From positions 1 to 41,229 of the forward strand of contig JAPOTJ010000003.1 of NCBI GenBank assembly GCA_026709225.1: a stretch of 41,229 bases of DNA, read 5' to 3'. Position 1 is the first letter of the stretch, and each line of letters opens with the position of its first letter. Both the position numbers and the translations under genes were made by a program. The notes under the pieces were generated by a model that was given only the letters and a program-made list of their open reading frames with translations, had not been told where the DNA came from and did not search any database. Positions 16,495 to 25,899 of the stretch are shown here, piece by piece. This stretch comes from Gammaproteobacteria bacterium (lineage in GTDB: Bacteria; Pseudomonadota; Gammaproteobacteria; Pseudomonadales; Azotimanducaceae).

Positions 16495-16917
16495 ATGGCG
16501 AGCGACCCATACGCATGGCGGCTTCCGCAGCGCGTCATCGAACTGAAGCACTTCGACTATCCGGCGCTGCGCCAGCGAAGCGAATTCGATGGCGACAAGA
16601 TCGCGGCGATCGCCTCGCCGCGCATGGCAGGCTGTCCGATTCAACGTTCGCCTGAGCAAATCCGAGATGCCATTGTCACAGGCGCGATTGACGACGAAGC
16701 GCGCACCTACCTTCACGACCTCATCATGCAATTCGACTGTTACGAGATGCGCCGCTTCGCCATGTACTGCGGTGCCTCGTCCTATGAGATTGCGAGAGCC
16801 ATGATCGAATGCGACATATCGCTCCGCCTTCTTTCTGAGTGGATGAACTGCCAGTCGCCGGACTATGAATCAACGGATACGCATCATCGGACATGGGACT
16901 TGGGTTTGAGGCTTTGA
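16495..16917 (+). CDS. Small partner protein of the AbiEii-like gene (putative antitoxin)
   Basis: The product is 140 residues from ATG 16495. The open frame extends upstream to 16384 but overlaps the divergent gene's promoter. I do not recognise the family. It is rich in helices, with RFAMYCGASSYEIARAMIECDISLRLLSEWM in its C-terminal half; this arrangement could place a substrate-like or DNA-binding helix pair there. It lacks the winged-helix look of the classical AbiEi antitoxin. It is followed after four bases by an AbiEii-type nucleotidyltransferase gene, which makes an antitoxin or chaperone role plausible. That is inference from position only. Confidence 0.7.
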   Translation: MASDPYAWRLPQRVIELKHFDYPALRQRSEFDGDKIAAIASPRMAGCPIQRSPEQIRDAIVTGAIDDEARTYLHDLIMQFDCYEMRRFAMYCGASSYEIARAMIECDISLRLLSEWMNCQSPDYESTDTHHRTWDLGLRL

Positions 16918-16921
16918 AAAG

Positions 16922-17656
16922 ATGTCGAGCGCCGAGCTGCAACTACCGTCGAATTTGCAGAACGCCTTGGAGTGGCTGGTGAAGGAGCTTGGCGCTTGGA
17001 TCGGGCGTGATCAATATGAGATGGGTGGCGGCACTGTGTTGGCGGCTCGCTGGCGGCATCGTCTCAGTACCGACATCGACCTATTCGTCGAAGCCGCGAA
17101 GCTCGGCGGCAAGGAGATCGATCAGATTATTGAAGGATTCCGCGAGCTCGAAGTGAGAAAGGAAGTGAGCGCCCTCGAAACCCGTCCTCAACAAGGGTTC
17201 TCATGCCGACGTGAGAACACACCGGTCTCCTTTTTTGTTACCCACGCGGTGATGCCGGCGCGGGTCTCTGCCGAGATCATTCAATGCGTTGGCATCGGCA
17301 CGGAATCGAGCGCAGAGATTCTTCTTAAGAAAGTGCGTGCGAGGATGATCAGAAACCCGAGGTATCTTCCGAGGGACATGTACGATTTGATTGTCGCGCA
17401 TGTCGAGGACCGTCAAGCTGTCGAGGATGTGTTTGGAATCTTGACGGTGGAAGAATGCAAGATACTCGGGTTTGATGCGCGCCGCGATGCGTTTCAAGTG
17501 ACGAATGTCGAACGAATTGTTGCGCCGAGCTATCCTCAACTCATCGATCCCTTTGAGAATCTGGTGCGCTTTGCGCGGATTGTGCTTGCTCAAGAACTCA
17601 AAGCACCAGAGTTGCGGGAGCTTGAGGGTATGCGCCGGAAGGTAACATCAAACTGA
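16922..17656 (+). CDS. AbiEii/AbiGii-family nucleotidyltransferase toxin
   Basis: The product is 244 residues. The N-terminal half has the minimal nucleotidyltransferase signature: YEMGGGTVLAARWRHR followed by the acidic pair in LSTDIDLFV (residues about 37-60). The downstream sequence includes AEILLKKVRARMIRNPRYL, PRDMYDLIVAHVEDRQAV and a helical C-terminus. These are features of the AbiEii/AbiGii type IV toxins and relatives, some of which transfer nucleotides to tRNA. The partner gene upstream is four bases away. The hsdR start is only 13 bases downstream, so all may be one transcript. Confidence 0.85.
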   Translation: MSSAELQLPSNLQNALEWLVKELGAWIGRDQYEMGGGTVLAARWRHRLSTDIDLFVEAAKLGGKEIDQIIEGFRELEVRKEVSALETRPQQGFSCRRENTPVSFFVTHAVMPARVSAEIIQCVGIGTESSAEILLKKVRARMIRNPRYLPRDMYDLIVAHVEDRQAVEDVFGILTVEECKILGFDARRDAFQVTNVERIVAPSYPQLIDPFENLVRFARIVLAQELKAPELRELEGMRRKVTSN

Positions 17657-17669
17657 AGCCTTGCGCCGC

Positions 17670-20411
17670 ATGATCAATCAGACACCAGAACAAATTGCCC
17701 GCGACCAGATCGATGACCGCCTCAGAAAATCGGGCTGGCAGGTGCAGGACAAAAACACCATCGATTTCAATGCCAGCCTTGGTGTGGCTGTGCGCGAATA
17801 CCAAACTGACATCGGCCCCGCCGACTATGTCCTCTTCGTCGAGAGAAAGCCGGTTGGTGTTATCGAAGCCAAGCCGGATGCCTTGGGAGAAAAGATCACG
17901 ACGGTTGAAGAACAGACCGAAGGCTACGCAAGCGCCAAGCTCAAATGGATAGCGAGTGACGAGCCGTTGCCCTATCTGTATGAGAGCACAGGCCAGATCA
18001 CCCGCTTCACGAACGGTCGAGATCCCATTCCCCGATCCCGCGAAGTCTTCTCCTTCCATCGGCCCGAAACACTTCTGTCATGGACACATGCGGAACGCTC
18101 GTTCCGATCAGGCATCGCTTCCCTTCCGTTGCTGAATCCGTCTGGCCTGCGCGAGTGCCAGATCACCGCGATCACGACGCTAGAGGCATCGCTCAAAGCC
18201 AACAAGCCGCGGGCGCTGGTGCAGATGGCGACCGGGTCTGGCAAGACGTTCACCGCAATCACGCAGGTGTATCGGCTCTTGAAGCATGCGGACGCGCGGC
18301 GCGTGTTGTTTCTGGTGGACACTCGCAACCTCGGTGAGCAGGCAGAACAGGAGTTCATGGCCTTCGTCCCCGACGACGACAATCGCAAGTTTAATGAGCT
18401 GTACAACCTCCAGCGCCTGACATCTCCTTTCATCGCAGGCGATGTGCAGGTTGTCATCTCGACCATTCAGCGCCTGTACGCGACACTGAAAGGCGAGGAT
18501 TTGCCCGAAGGCACCGAAGACGAGCACGCGGAAGCGCAGTCATGGCAGCAAAGAGAACCCTGGCAAGTGGCGTACAGCGCCAAGCTGCCGCCGGAGTATT
18601 TTGACCTGATCGTCATTGACGAGTGCCACCGCTCCATCTACAAACTGTGGCGGCAAGTGGTCGAGTACTTCGATGCCTTTCTTGTCGGTCTCACAGCCAC
18701 GCCAGACAGCCGCACCTATGGATTCTTTTTCAAGAACGTGGTCAGCGAATACACTCACGAGCAAGCGGTCGCGGACAGGGTCAACGTCGGTAACGAAATC
18801 TACCTGATTGACACCAAGGTCACGCAACAAGGCGGAACGATCAAAGACAATCAGTTTGTCGAGATGCGCGAGCGTCAAACGCGCGCTCGCCGATGGGAAG
18901 TGCAAGACCATCAAGCGGAGTACACGGCGACCCAACTTGATCGATCCGTGGTCAATCCCGATCAGATTCGCACCGTCATTCGCGCCTTCCACGACAATTG
19001 GCGGGAGATTTTCCCCGGCCGCAAAGAGCTTCCCAAGACCCTGGTGTTCGCCAAAACCGACAGTCATGCCGACGACATCATTCAAACCATTCGCGATGAG
19101 TTTGGGACAAGCAACGATTTCTGCCGCAAAATCACCAACGCCGCCAAGAACCCGAAGTCGTCGCTGACGGCGTTTCGCAACGACTATCTCCCGCGCATTG
19201 CCGTCACCGTTGACATGATTGCCACCGGCACCGATGTGCGTCCGCTCGAATGCTTGCTGTTCATGCGCGATGTCAAGTCTCTCAGCTACTTCGAGCAAAT
19301 GAAAGGTCGCGGTACGCGCGTGCTCACGCCGGATGACTTGCGCAAGGTGACGCCATCCGCGCCCGCCAAGACGCACTATGTCATCGTCGATGCCGTTGGC
19401 GTCACGCGATCAATGAAGACCGCAAGCCAGCCGCTCGACACGAAGCCATCGGTGTCGCTCAAGGACCTTGCCATGGGGCTGATGATGGGCGACCGAGCAG
19501 AAGAAACCGCAAGCTCGCTCGCGGCGCGGCTTGCGCGGCTTGACGGCCAGCTTGAAGCTGACGACCGCTCGAAGATCCAAGAGGCTGCTGGCAAGCCGCT
19601 TGCCAGCATCATCCGCGATTTGTTTGATGCCATTGATCCGGACAAGGTGGAAGCGGATGCCATCGCTGCGGGCAATGCCGCGCCTGATGAGTCCGCCATG
19701 CAGGACGCGCGCGAGGCGCGCGTCAAGCGTGCCGCAGAAGTGTTTACCGGTCCGCTCATCGAACTGATGGATACCATCCGGCGCAACAAGGAACAGATCA
19801 TCGATCATGAGAACTTAGATGAGCTGCTAGGGCACGGGTGGGGTGGAGACGTGGCGGAGAACGCAAAGCAGATCGCTCAGGACTTCGAGGACTACTTACG
19901 GGAATATCGGGACGAAATCGAAGCGCTTGTGATCTTCTTCGGTCAACCGGCTCGTCGCGCTGAAGTGACGTTTGCGATGATCAAGGAATTAGCGACGAAA
20001 ATCAGAGAGAATCGCCCACGCCTCGCGCCGCTTCTCGTTTGGCGCGCTTACGAGCATTTGGATGCGTACAAAGGCGAGCGCCCGCTGAATGAACTGACGG
20101 CGCTGGTGTCACTTGTCCGGCGTGTGTGCGGACTTGATGAGACGCTGACCCGCCAATCCGACCGCGTGAGACGGAATTTTCAGAATTGGATTCTCAAGCG
20201 TCACGCCGGAGCAGGCGAGAAGTTTTCAGAGGAGCAGATGGACTGGTTGCGCATGATCCGCGACCATCTTGAGACTTCATTTACCATCGAGCGCAATGAT
20301 TTCGACATGGCGCCGTTCGATGCGAAGGGAGGGCTGGGGCGGATGTATGTGCTGTTTGGTGACAGGATGGATGCGCTTATGGCTGAGGTGAATGAGGCGT
20401 TGGCGGCGTGA
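17670..20411 (+). CDS. hsdR: Type I restriction enzyme, R subunit
   Basis: The product is 913 residues from ATG 17670; a TTG at 17661 is an alternative. The N-terminal nuclease domain shows the PD-(D/E)xK pattern with D52 in GPADYVLF and E66/K68 in VIEAK. The SF2 translocase follows: Walker A MATGSGKT (187-193), DECH box in IVIDECHRSIY, motif III GLTATP, and motifs V-VI in TVDMIATGTDVRPL and QMKGRGTRV. The C-terminal domain (WLRMIRDHLETSF, GGLGRMYVLFG) is the EcoEI-type R C-terminus. It cuts unmodified DNA after ATP-driven translocation, in complex with HsdM2S. It shares TGATG with hsdS. Confidence 0.95.
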   Translation: MINQTPEQIARDQIDDRLRKSGWQVQDKNTIDFNASLGVAVREYQTDIGPADYVLFVERKPVGVIEAKPDALGEKITTVEEQTEGYASAKLKWIASDEPLPYLYESTGQITRFTNGRDPIPRSREVFSFHRPETLLSWTHAERSFRSGIASLPLLNPSGLRECQITAITTLEASLKANKPRALVQMATGSGKTFTAITQVYRLLKHADARRVLFLVDTRNLGEQAEQEFMAFVPDDDNRKFNELYNLQRLTSPFIAGDVQVVISTIQRLYATLKGEDLPEGTEDEHAEAQSWQQREPWQVAYSAKLPPEYFDLIVIDECHRSIYKLWRQVVEYFDAFLVGLTATPDSRTYGFFFKNVVSEYTHEQAVADRVNVGNEIYLIDTKVTQQGGTIKDNQFVEMRERQTRARRWEVQDHQAEYTATQLDRSVVNPDQIRTVIRAFHDNWREIFPGRKELPKTLVFAKTDSHADDIIQTIRDEFGTSNDFCRKITNAAKNPKSSLTAFRNDYLPRIAVTVDMIATGTDVRPLECLLFMRDVKSLSYFEQMKGRGTRVLTPDDLRKVTPSAPAKTHYVIVDAVGVTRSMKTASQPLDTKPSVSLKDLAMGLMMGDRAEETASSLAARLARLDGQLEADDRSKIQEAAGKPLASIIRDLFDAIDPDKVEADAIAAGNAAPDESAMQDAREARVKRAAEVFTGPLIELMDTIRRNKEQIIDHENLDELLGHGWGGDVAENAKQIAQDFEDYLREYRDEIEALVIFFGQPARRAEVTFAMIKELATKIRENRPRLAPLLVWRAYEHLDAYKGERPLNELTALVSLVRRVCGLDETLTRQSDRVRRNFQNWILKRHAGAGEKFSEEQMDWLRMIRDHLETSFTIERNDFDMAPFDAKGGLGRMYVLFGDRMDALMAEVNEALAA

Positions 20412-21904
20412 TGGGGTTACCTACAGGTTGGACGCTCTGTGAAATCGGAGATGTGCTTGAACCCGTCCAGAAGACGGGTAAGCACGATGAAGACCGCACA
20501 ATTCGGTACGTCGATATTTCAAGTATCGACAACAGATGCAATCGGATTAGCGCTCCGAAGCAGATGCGATTGGCCGATGCGCCTTCTCGTGCGCGTCAGA
20601 AGATTTGTACCGGGGATGTCTTATTTTCCACAGTTCGACCTTACTTACGGAACATTGCGCGCGTTGATCCTTCTCTCGATGGCGAGATAGCTTCAACGGG
20701 TTTTGCTGTTCTCAGAGGATCCTTTGGTATCGATCCCAGATACCTGTATTACAAGACTGTTTCTCATGACTTTGTATCTGCACTAACGGGCGAGCAATAC
20801 GGTGTCAGCTATCCAGCAGTCAAGGAAGAACAGGTCAAGGCACAGCCGCTCGAACTACCACCGACCGAGGAACAACGCCGCATTGCTGACTGTATCGAAT
20901 CCCTATTCGACGAAATCGACCAAGGCGTCGAGAGCCTGCGGGCGGCGAGAAGGGGCATCGAGCAGTATCGCCAATCTCTTCTCAAGGCCGCTTTTGAAGG
21001 CCGCCTCACCGCCGATTGGCGATTAAGGAACTTGGATAAGACTGAGAATGGGAGATCCCTCTTTGCACGGATACGAAAGCAGCGCGAACAAAGCTACCAA
21101 ACCGCTCTAGTCAATTGGCGAGATGCTATTGACTTTTGGTATTCATCTGGTGAGAGGGGAAAGAAGCCCCCGAAGCCAAAGAAGCTGAGAGAATATCCTC
21201 CTGAGCTGGTGGACCTGCAGATTGCGTTGCCACAGTTGCCATCGAGCTGGATATGGTCGTATCTCGGCTGGTGTTCAACTGGCCCCGAATACGGAACGTC
21301 GGCGAAATCCAGTGAACATGGGGATGTTCCCGTAATTCGCATGGGTAATCTCCAAGACGGTCGTATCGACTGGGAGAACCTTGTTTACACGTCCGATAGG
21401 ACGGAAATTGAGCGCTACTTGCTTAATGCTGGCGACGTTCTCTTCAACCGCACGAATAGCCCAGAGTTGGTAGGTAAGTCCGCGATCTACCGGGGTGAGA
21501 GAAGAGCGCTGTTTGCAGGATACCTCGTTCGAGTGAATCAAATTGCTGATATCGCTTTTGGTCCATATGTCGCCTACTTTCTAAATTCGTTAGTCGCTCG
21601 AAAACACGGAAACGCCGTTAAGACTGACGGGGTGAATCAGTCCAACATAAACGGCACCAAGCTGCAGCACTACCCCTTCCCTTTCTGTGCCATCGCTGAA
21701 CAAGTTGAAATCATACGAATATTGGATGATCGTCTCGGTGCTGCCGAGAGACTGAAAAAAGAAATAGACGCTAACCTTGCTCTTGCGGACGCGTTCCGCC
21801 AGTCCGTCCTCAAGCAAGCATTTTCCGGCAAACTCGTGCGGCAGAACCCAAACGACGAGCCCGCGTCCATACTTCTGGAACGCATAAGCGCTGAGAAAAC
21901 CTAG
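20411..21904 (+). CDS. hsdS: Type I restriction-modification specificity subunit
   Basis: The product is 497 residues from ATG 20411, overlapping the hsdR stop. It has two target-recognition domains. TRD1 starts LPTGWTLCEIGDVLEP and runs to YGVSYPAVKEEQVKAQPLELP. The central conserved helix is EEQRRIADCIESLFDEIDQ to QSLLKAAFEGRLTADWR. TRD2 starts at LPSSWIWSYLGWCSTG and ends before the C-terminal helix VEIIRILDDRLGAAERLKKE with QSVLKQAFSGKLV. It sets the bipartite DNA target of the complex. A Fic gene follows after six bases, so hsdS and hsdM are separated by two other genes. Confidence 0.95.
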   Translation: MGLPTGWTLCEIGDVLEPVQKTGKHDEDRTIRYVDISSIDNRCNRISAPKQMRLADAPSRARQKICTGDVLFSTVRPYLRNIARVDPSLDGEIASTGFAVLRGSFGIDPRYLYYKTVSHDFVSALTGEQYGVSYPAVKEEQVKAQPLELPPTEEQRRIADCIESLFDEIDQGVESLRAARRGIEQYRQSLLKAAFEGRLTADWRLRNLDKTENGRSLFARIRKQREQSYQTALVNWRDAIDFWYSSGERGKKPPKPKKLREYPPELVDLQIALPQLPSSWIWSYLGWCSTGPEYGTSAKSSEHGDVPVIRMGNLQDGRIDWENLVYTSDRTEIERYLLNAGDVLFNRTNSPELVGKSAIYRGERRALFAGYLVRVNQIADIAFGPYVAYFLNSLVARKHGNAVKTDGVNQSNINGTKLQHYPFPFCAIAEQVEIIRILDDRLGAAERLKKEIDANLALADAFRQSVLKQAFSGKLVRQNPNDEPASILLERISAEKT

Positions 21905-21910
21905 GGCGGC

Positions 21911-22555
21911 GTGTTCGTGAGCAACCGCTACGACATGGTAGGCAACATCGAATCCCAATTCGAACTGGGATCGAACGACCAAGTGCTGGCGAATAAGCTT
22001 GGTATTTTCGACGCAGACGAAATGGACGACACCGAACTTCGCCTGTTGGATTGCCTCTACGAGGATGTCCTATGCTCTGTCGAAGCAGGACAGCGCCTTA
22101 CCGTTGCGGACATATGCGAGTGGCACCGTCGCTGGCTCGGCAATGTCTATCCGTGGGCTGGGATGTACCGCACGGTCAACCTGAGCAAGGGGAATTTTAT
22201 GTTTGCGGCCAGCGGTCAAGTGCCGAGGCTCATGGGCAATTTAGATCAAGAGATTCTTGCCGTCCACACGCCATGCGCAGGAATGCGCGAAGATCAGTTG
22301 ATCGACTCGATTGCCATCGTTCACGTCGAGTTTATATTGATTCATCCCTTTCGGGAAGGCAACGGACGATTGTCTCGATTACTCGCCAACGTCATGGCAC
22401 AGCAGGCTGGCTGGCTCGAACTGGACTTTACTTTCTGGGATGATCGCAAGGATGACTATGTCGCGGCCGTTCAATCCGGGCTGAGCGACTACGACTCAAT
22501 GAAGACTATGGTCAGGCAAGTGTTACGCGAGACGGTGAGGACCGCAGATGAATGA
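21911..22555 (+). CDS. Fic-domain protein (putative AMP transferase)
   Basis: The product is 214 residues from GTG 21911; GTG 21917 is also possible. The Fic core is complete: the helix before the active loop (ADICEWHRRWLGNVYPWAG), and the catalytic motif HPFREGNGR at 145-153, identical to the consensus HxFx(D/E)GNGRxxR including the following LSR. Fic enzymes usually transfer AMP from ATP to a hydroxyl of a target protein. I see no convincing (S/T)xxxE(G/N) inhibitory helix in the protein and no obvious small antitoxin next to it. The gene lies inside a type I RM locus, between hsdS and the AlbA-type gene, with minimal spacing to hsdS. Confidence 0.9.
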   Translation: MFVSNRYDMVGNIESQFELGSNDQVLANKLGIFDADEMDDTELRLLDCLYEDVLCSVEAGQRLTVADICEWHRRWLGNVYPWAGMYRTVNLSKGNFMFAASGQVPRLMGNLDQEILAVHTPCAGMREDQLIDSIAIVHVEFILIHPFREGNGRLSRLLANVMAQQAGWLELDFTFWDDRKDDYVAAVQSGLSDYDSMKTMVRQVLRETVRTADE

Positions 22556-22747
22556 TCCTCGCTTCAATCTCATGAATCGGCTTCCCGGTCTCAATCGCCG
22601 TCGAGCTGGCCACGCTGCGAAGGCGTTGCCGATTTGCCTTCGCGGCATCGCGACAATGCGGATTTGTCATAGAGAGCGGCTTGCGTTTCATGGTCTAATT
22701 TTACCTGATCAACGCATGGCAGGACATGCGAGGGCTGCCAAGCTGTT

Positions 22748-24394
22748 ATGACCGAGCCACTCCCAATCAACATCGATAGTCTCTTGCGGCGGCGCAAGGT
22801 CGAAAGCGAGCGCATCGAGTACAAGGCTGGTTGGAATCCAGAGAGCGTGTTGCATGCACTCGGCGCGTTCGCCAACGACTTCCACAATCTTGGTGGTGGC
22901 TATGTGGTGATAGGCGTGAAGGAAAAAGACGGGCGACCTGTCCTGCCGCCGAAGGGATTGAATCCGGAGTCCATTGACGCCATACGGAAGGAGCTACTTA
23001 ATCTCGGCAACACCGCGATTCGGCCCGCATATCATCCGCTGAGTTCAGTTCAGGAAGTAGACGGTCGGGCAATCATGGTGCTGTATGCGCCGGGTGGCGA
23101 AACGCGCCCCTATCAAACGAAGGTCAGCCTGTCATCGCGCAGCAAAGCGTGGGCTTACTACGTCCGCAAATTCAGTAGCACAGTGCGGGCACGCGGGGAA
23201 GACGAGCGGGAATTATTGGGATTGGCGGCAACAGTGCCATTCGATGATCGCTATAACCAAACCGCATCACTCGATGACCTCTCATTCCAATTGATCCGCG
23301 AATACCTCCAAGACGTAGGCAGTGACCTCCTTGACGAGATGTTGGGGCTGTCGATGGAGGACTTGGGACGGCGCATGAATATTGTTGGCGGTCCCTCCGA
23401 GGCCGTGTTTCCCAAGAATGTCGGGCTCTTGTTTTTCAATAACCGTCCGCAGGACTTTTTCCCGGCAACACAGATCGATGTGGTGTGGTTTCCAGATGAG
23501 TCGGGCGGCGACTACTTTGAGGAGAAGGAGTTTCGTGGGCCGTTGTCGGCGATCTTGCGCGAGGCCATTGCCTACATCGGACGCAATCACCTCACAGAAG
23601 CTGTGATCAAACATCCTGACCGGCCCGAGGCGGAACGATTCTGGAACTATCCGGCGGTCGCCATTGAAGAGGCGTTGGCCAACGCCGTTTACCACCGCTC
23701 GTATGAAGAACGTAATCCGGTAGAAGTGCAGATCACGCCAACGGAACTTGTGGTGATCAGCTATCCGGGAGCCGACCGCTCCATTCGAATTGAGGACCTG
23801 CAGCAAGGCAGGGCGTTGAGTCGTCGCTACCGCAATCGTCGAATTGGCGAATTTCTGAAGGAGCTTGAATTGGCGGAAGGTCGCTCAACTGGAGTGCCGA
23901 AGATCTTGCGAGCCATGCGGAACAACGGCTCGCCACCACCGATATTTGAGACCGATGAGGATCGCACTTGGTTCCGTGTTCGCCTACCGGTGCACGAGAA
24001 ATTTGTGCGAGCGGAAAAGGAAAGAGAAGACGAGACTGCCCAGCAAGATACCGAACAAGATAAGCCATTGAAAGAACGGGATAAAGAATCGTTTACCGAA
24101 CAAGATACCGAACAAGATACCGAACAAGATACCGAACAAGATACCGAACAAGTCACCGAACAAGTCGAGGACTTAGTTGTTAAGCTGACTCAGGAGATGC
24201 GTCGGCGGCAGCTACAGGACCTTCTGCACATTGCACATCGCCCGCATTTTCTGGATGCCTATCTCAATCCCGCCCTTCAAGCAGGTCTGATCGAAATGAC
24301 CATGCCAGACAAACCTACAAGCAGGCATCAGCGCTACCGCCGCACACAAGCGGGCGAGGCGTTGGCGCGGCGGATGAAGGACTTAAGCCCATGA
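22748..24394 (+). CDS. AlbA_2 (Schlafen-type) plus GHKL-like ATP-binding domain protein
   Basis: The product is 548 residues. The N-terminal AlbA_2 domain (about 8-130) includes ESERIEYKAGW, LGAFANDFHNLGGGYVVIGV and the strand VLYAPGGETRPYQTKV. A HATPase_c_4-like region follows (AIEEALANAVYHRSYEERN, VVISYPGADRS), together with FLKELELAEGRSTGVPKIL. Residues 450-473 are a tandem tetrapeptide repeat (TEQD x4, TEQV x2) encoded by 12-bp repeats, leading to a C-terminal winged-helix-like domain. It resembles RecG-like or transcriptional-regulator AlbA proteins often found near RM genes. Function within the locus is unknown. Its stop overlaps the hsdM ATG (ATGA), and 192 gene-poor bases separate it from fic. 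Confidence 0.88.
   Translation: MTEPLPINIDSLLRRRKVESERIEYKAGWNPESVLHALGAFANDFHNLGGGYVVIGVKEKDGRPVLPPKGLNPESIDAIRKELLNLGNTAIRPAYHPLSSVQEVDGRAIMVLYAPGGETRPYQTKVSLSSRSKAWAYYVRKFSSTVRARGEDERELLGLAATVPFDDRYNQTASLDDLSFQLIREYLQDVGSDLLDEMLGLSMEDLGRRMNIVGGPSEAVFPKNVGLLFFNNRPQDFFPATQIDVVWFPDESGGDYFEEKEFRGPLSAILREAIAYIGRNHLTEAVIKHPDRPEAERFWNYPAVAIEEALANAVYHRSYEERNPVEVQITPTELVVISYPGADRSIRIEDLQQGRALSRRYRNRRIGEFLKELELAEGRSTGVPKILRAMRNNGSPPPIFETDEDRTWFRVRLPVHEKFVRAEKEREDETAQQDTEQDKPLKERDKESFTEQDTEQDTEQDTEQDTEQVTEQVEDLVVKLTQEMRRRQLQDLLHIAHRPHFLDAYLNPALQAGLIEMTMPDKPTSRHQRYRRTQAGEALARRMKDLSP
24095..24166 (+). repeat. Six 12-bp tandem repeats inside the AlbA-type gene
   Basis: Four copies of ACCGAACAAGAT are followed by two of ACCGAACAAGTC (24095-24166), all in frame. 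They encode TEQD/TEQV units between the ATPase-like domain and the C-terminal domain. Because the unit is a multiple of three, copy-number change would alter linker length without shifting the frame. A further isolated copy of the motif lies at about 24051. Confidence 0.93.
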
Positions 24395-25899
24395 GCACCG
24401 ATTCAATCGTCTCCAGAGTGTGGAGCTTTTGCACAACACTTCGAGACGATGGTGTCGGCTACGGTGACTACCTCGAGCAGCTCACCTACCTGATCTTCCT
24501 CAAGATGGCAGACGAATACGCCAAGCCGCCCTACGCACGCGATGTCGGCATCCCGGAAGGATGGGACTGGTCGAGCCTTACCAATCGCAGCGGCGCAGCG
24601 CTTGAATCGCACTACGTCGCGTTGCTTCGCACGCTCGGCCAGCAAAAAGGGATGCTCGGTCAAGTATTCGCCAAAGCGCAGAACAAAATCAGCGATCCAG
24701 CCAAGCTCTTTCGCCTGATCGACATGGTGAACGGCACGGATTGGGTGGTGCTCGGCGCTGACGTCAAGGGCGACATCTACGAAGGGCTGCTTGAGCGCAA
24801 CGCCGAGGACACCAAATCTGGCGCAGGCCAGTACTTCACGCCTCGCGCGCTGATCAAAGCCATGGTGTCGTGCATCCGCCCAGCGCCCGGCAAGACCATC
24901 GCAGACCCGGCTTGCGGAACCGGAGGGTTTTTCCTCGCTGCTCACGAGTTCTTGACCGATCCGAAGAACCACGCACTCGACAAGGACCAAAAGGCATTCC
25001 TCAAGAATGCGACGTTCCATGGCAACGAAATCGTCGCGGGAACGCGACGGCTGTGCCTGATGAACATGCTCCTGCACGGCATTGGGGAAATGACCGGCAA
25101 GACCTCAATTTCACCGGCGGACGCGCTGGTCTCGCCGCCTTCGCAGACCTCCGACTATGTGCTCGCCAACCCGCCGTTCGGCAAGAAGAGTTCGATGAAC
25201 TTCACGAATGCAGACGGCGAGCAGCAAACCGACAGCTTGACCTACAGCCGGCAAGACTTCTGGGCGACGACATCGAACAAGCAGCTCAACTTCGTCCAAC
25301 ACATCCGCACGATGCTGAAGACCAGCGGGCGCGCTGCTGTCGTTGTCCCTGACAACGTGCTGTTCGAAGGCGGCGCAGGCGAGACGATTCGCCGCAAGCT
25401 CCTTCAGACAACCGACCTGCACACGATTTTGCGCCTGCCGACTGGCATCTTCTATGCGCAAGGTGTGAAGGCGAATGTCATCTTCTTCGACAACCGCCCA
25501 GCCAGCCCCGACCCACAAACTTCAAAGGTCTGGTTTTACGACTACCGCACGAATGTGCATCACACTCTCAAGCAGAAGCCGCTGACCTTCGCGCATCTTG
25601 AAGATTTCATCGTCTGCTACAAGCCTGAGAATCGCTTTGATCGGGAAGAGACATGGTGCGACGACAACCCGGAAGGTCGATGGCGCGTCTATTCGCGCGA
25701 GGAGCTTCTGTCCCGTGACAAGGCGAGCCTTGACGTGTTTTGGCTGCGGGATTCGTCAGTGACTGATCTTGACAATTTGCCGGAGCCGGACGTACTCGCG
25801 GAGGAGATCGCCGAGAACCTTCGCGCCGCACTCAGTAGCTTTGAGGCGGTGGTTGAAGAATTGGAGGGTACAGGAGACGCACCCGCCCAATATCGATGA
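24391..25899 (+). CDS. hsdM: Type I DNA methyltransferase, M subunit
   Basis: The product is 502 residues, typical for the family. The N-terminal helical HsdM domain (SRVWSFCTTLRDDGVGYGDY) precedes the methyltransferase core: SAM-binding DPACGTGGF (172-180) and catalytic NPPF (260-263), the gamma-class N6-adenine order. The C-terminal helix ends in EIAENLRAALSSFEAVVEEL. It methylates adenine at the HsdS-defined site and forms part of the restriction complex. Its ATG overlaps the stop of the AlbA-type gene. The gene order hsdR-hsdS-fic-albA-hsdM departs from the common arrangements. Confidence 0.95.
   Translation: MSTDSIVSRVWSFCTTLRDDGVGYGDYLEQLTYLIFLKMADEYAKPPYARDVGIPEGWDWSSLTNRSGAALESHYVALLRTLGQQKGMLGQVFAKAQNKISDPAKLFRLIDMVNGTDWVVLGADVKGDIYEGLLERNAEDTKSGAGQYFTPRALIKAMVSCIRPAPGKTIADPACGTGGFFLAAHEFLTDPKNHALDKDQKAFLKNATFHGNEIVAGTRRLCLMNMLLHGIGEMTGKTSISPADALVSPPSQTSDYVLANPPFGKKSSMNFTNADGEQQTDSLTYSRQDFWATTSNKQLNFVQHIRTMLKTSGRAAVVVPDNVLFEGGAGETIRRKLLQTTDLHTILRLPTGIFYAQGVKANVIFFDNRPASPDPQTSKVWFYDYRTNVHHTLKQKPLTFAHLEDFIVCYKPENRFDREETWCDDNPEGRWRVYSREELLSRDKASLDVFWLRDSSVTDLDNLPEPDVLAEEIAENLRAALSSFEAVVEELEGTGDAPAQYR

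Noticed and set aside
22548..22751. 67-codon frame between fic and the AlbA-type gene
   Set aside because: It overlaps the fic stop in ATGA, but the protein is arginine-rich without domain or motif; most likely chance.
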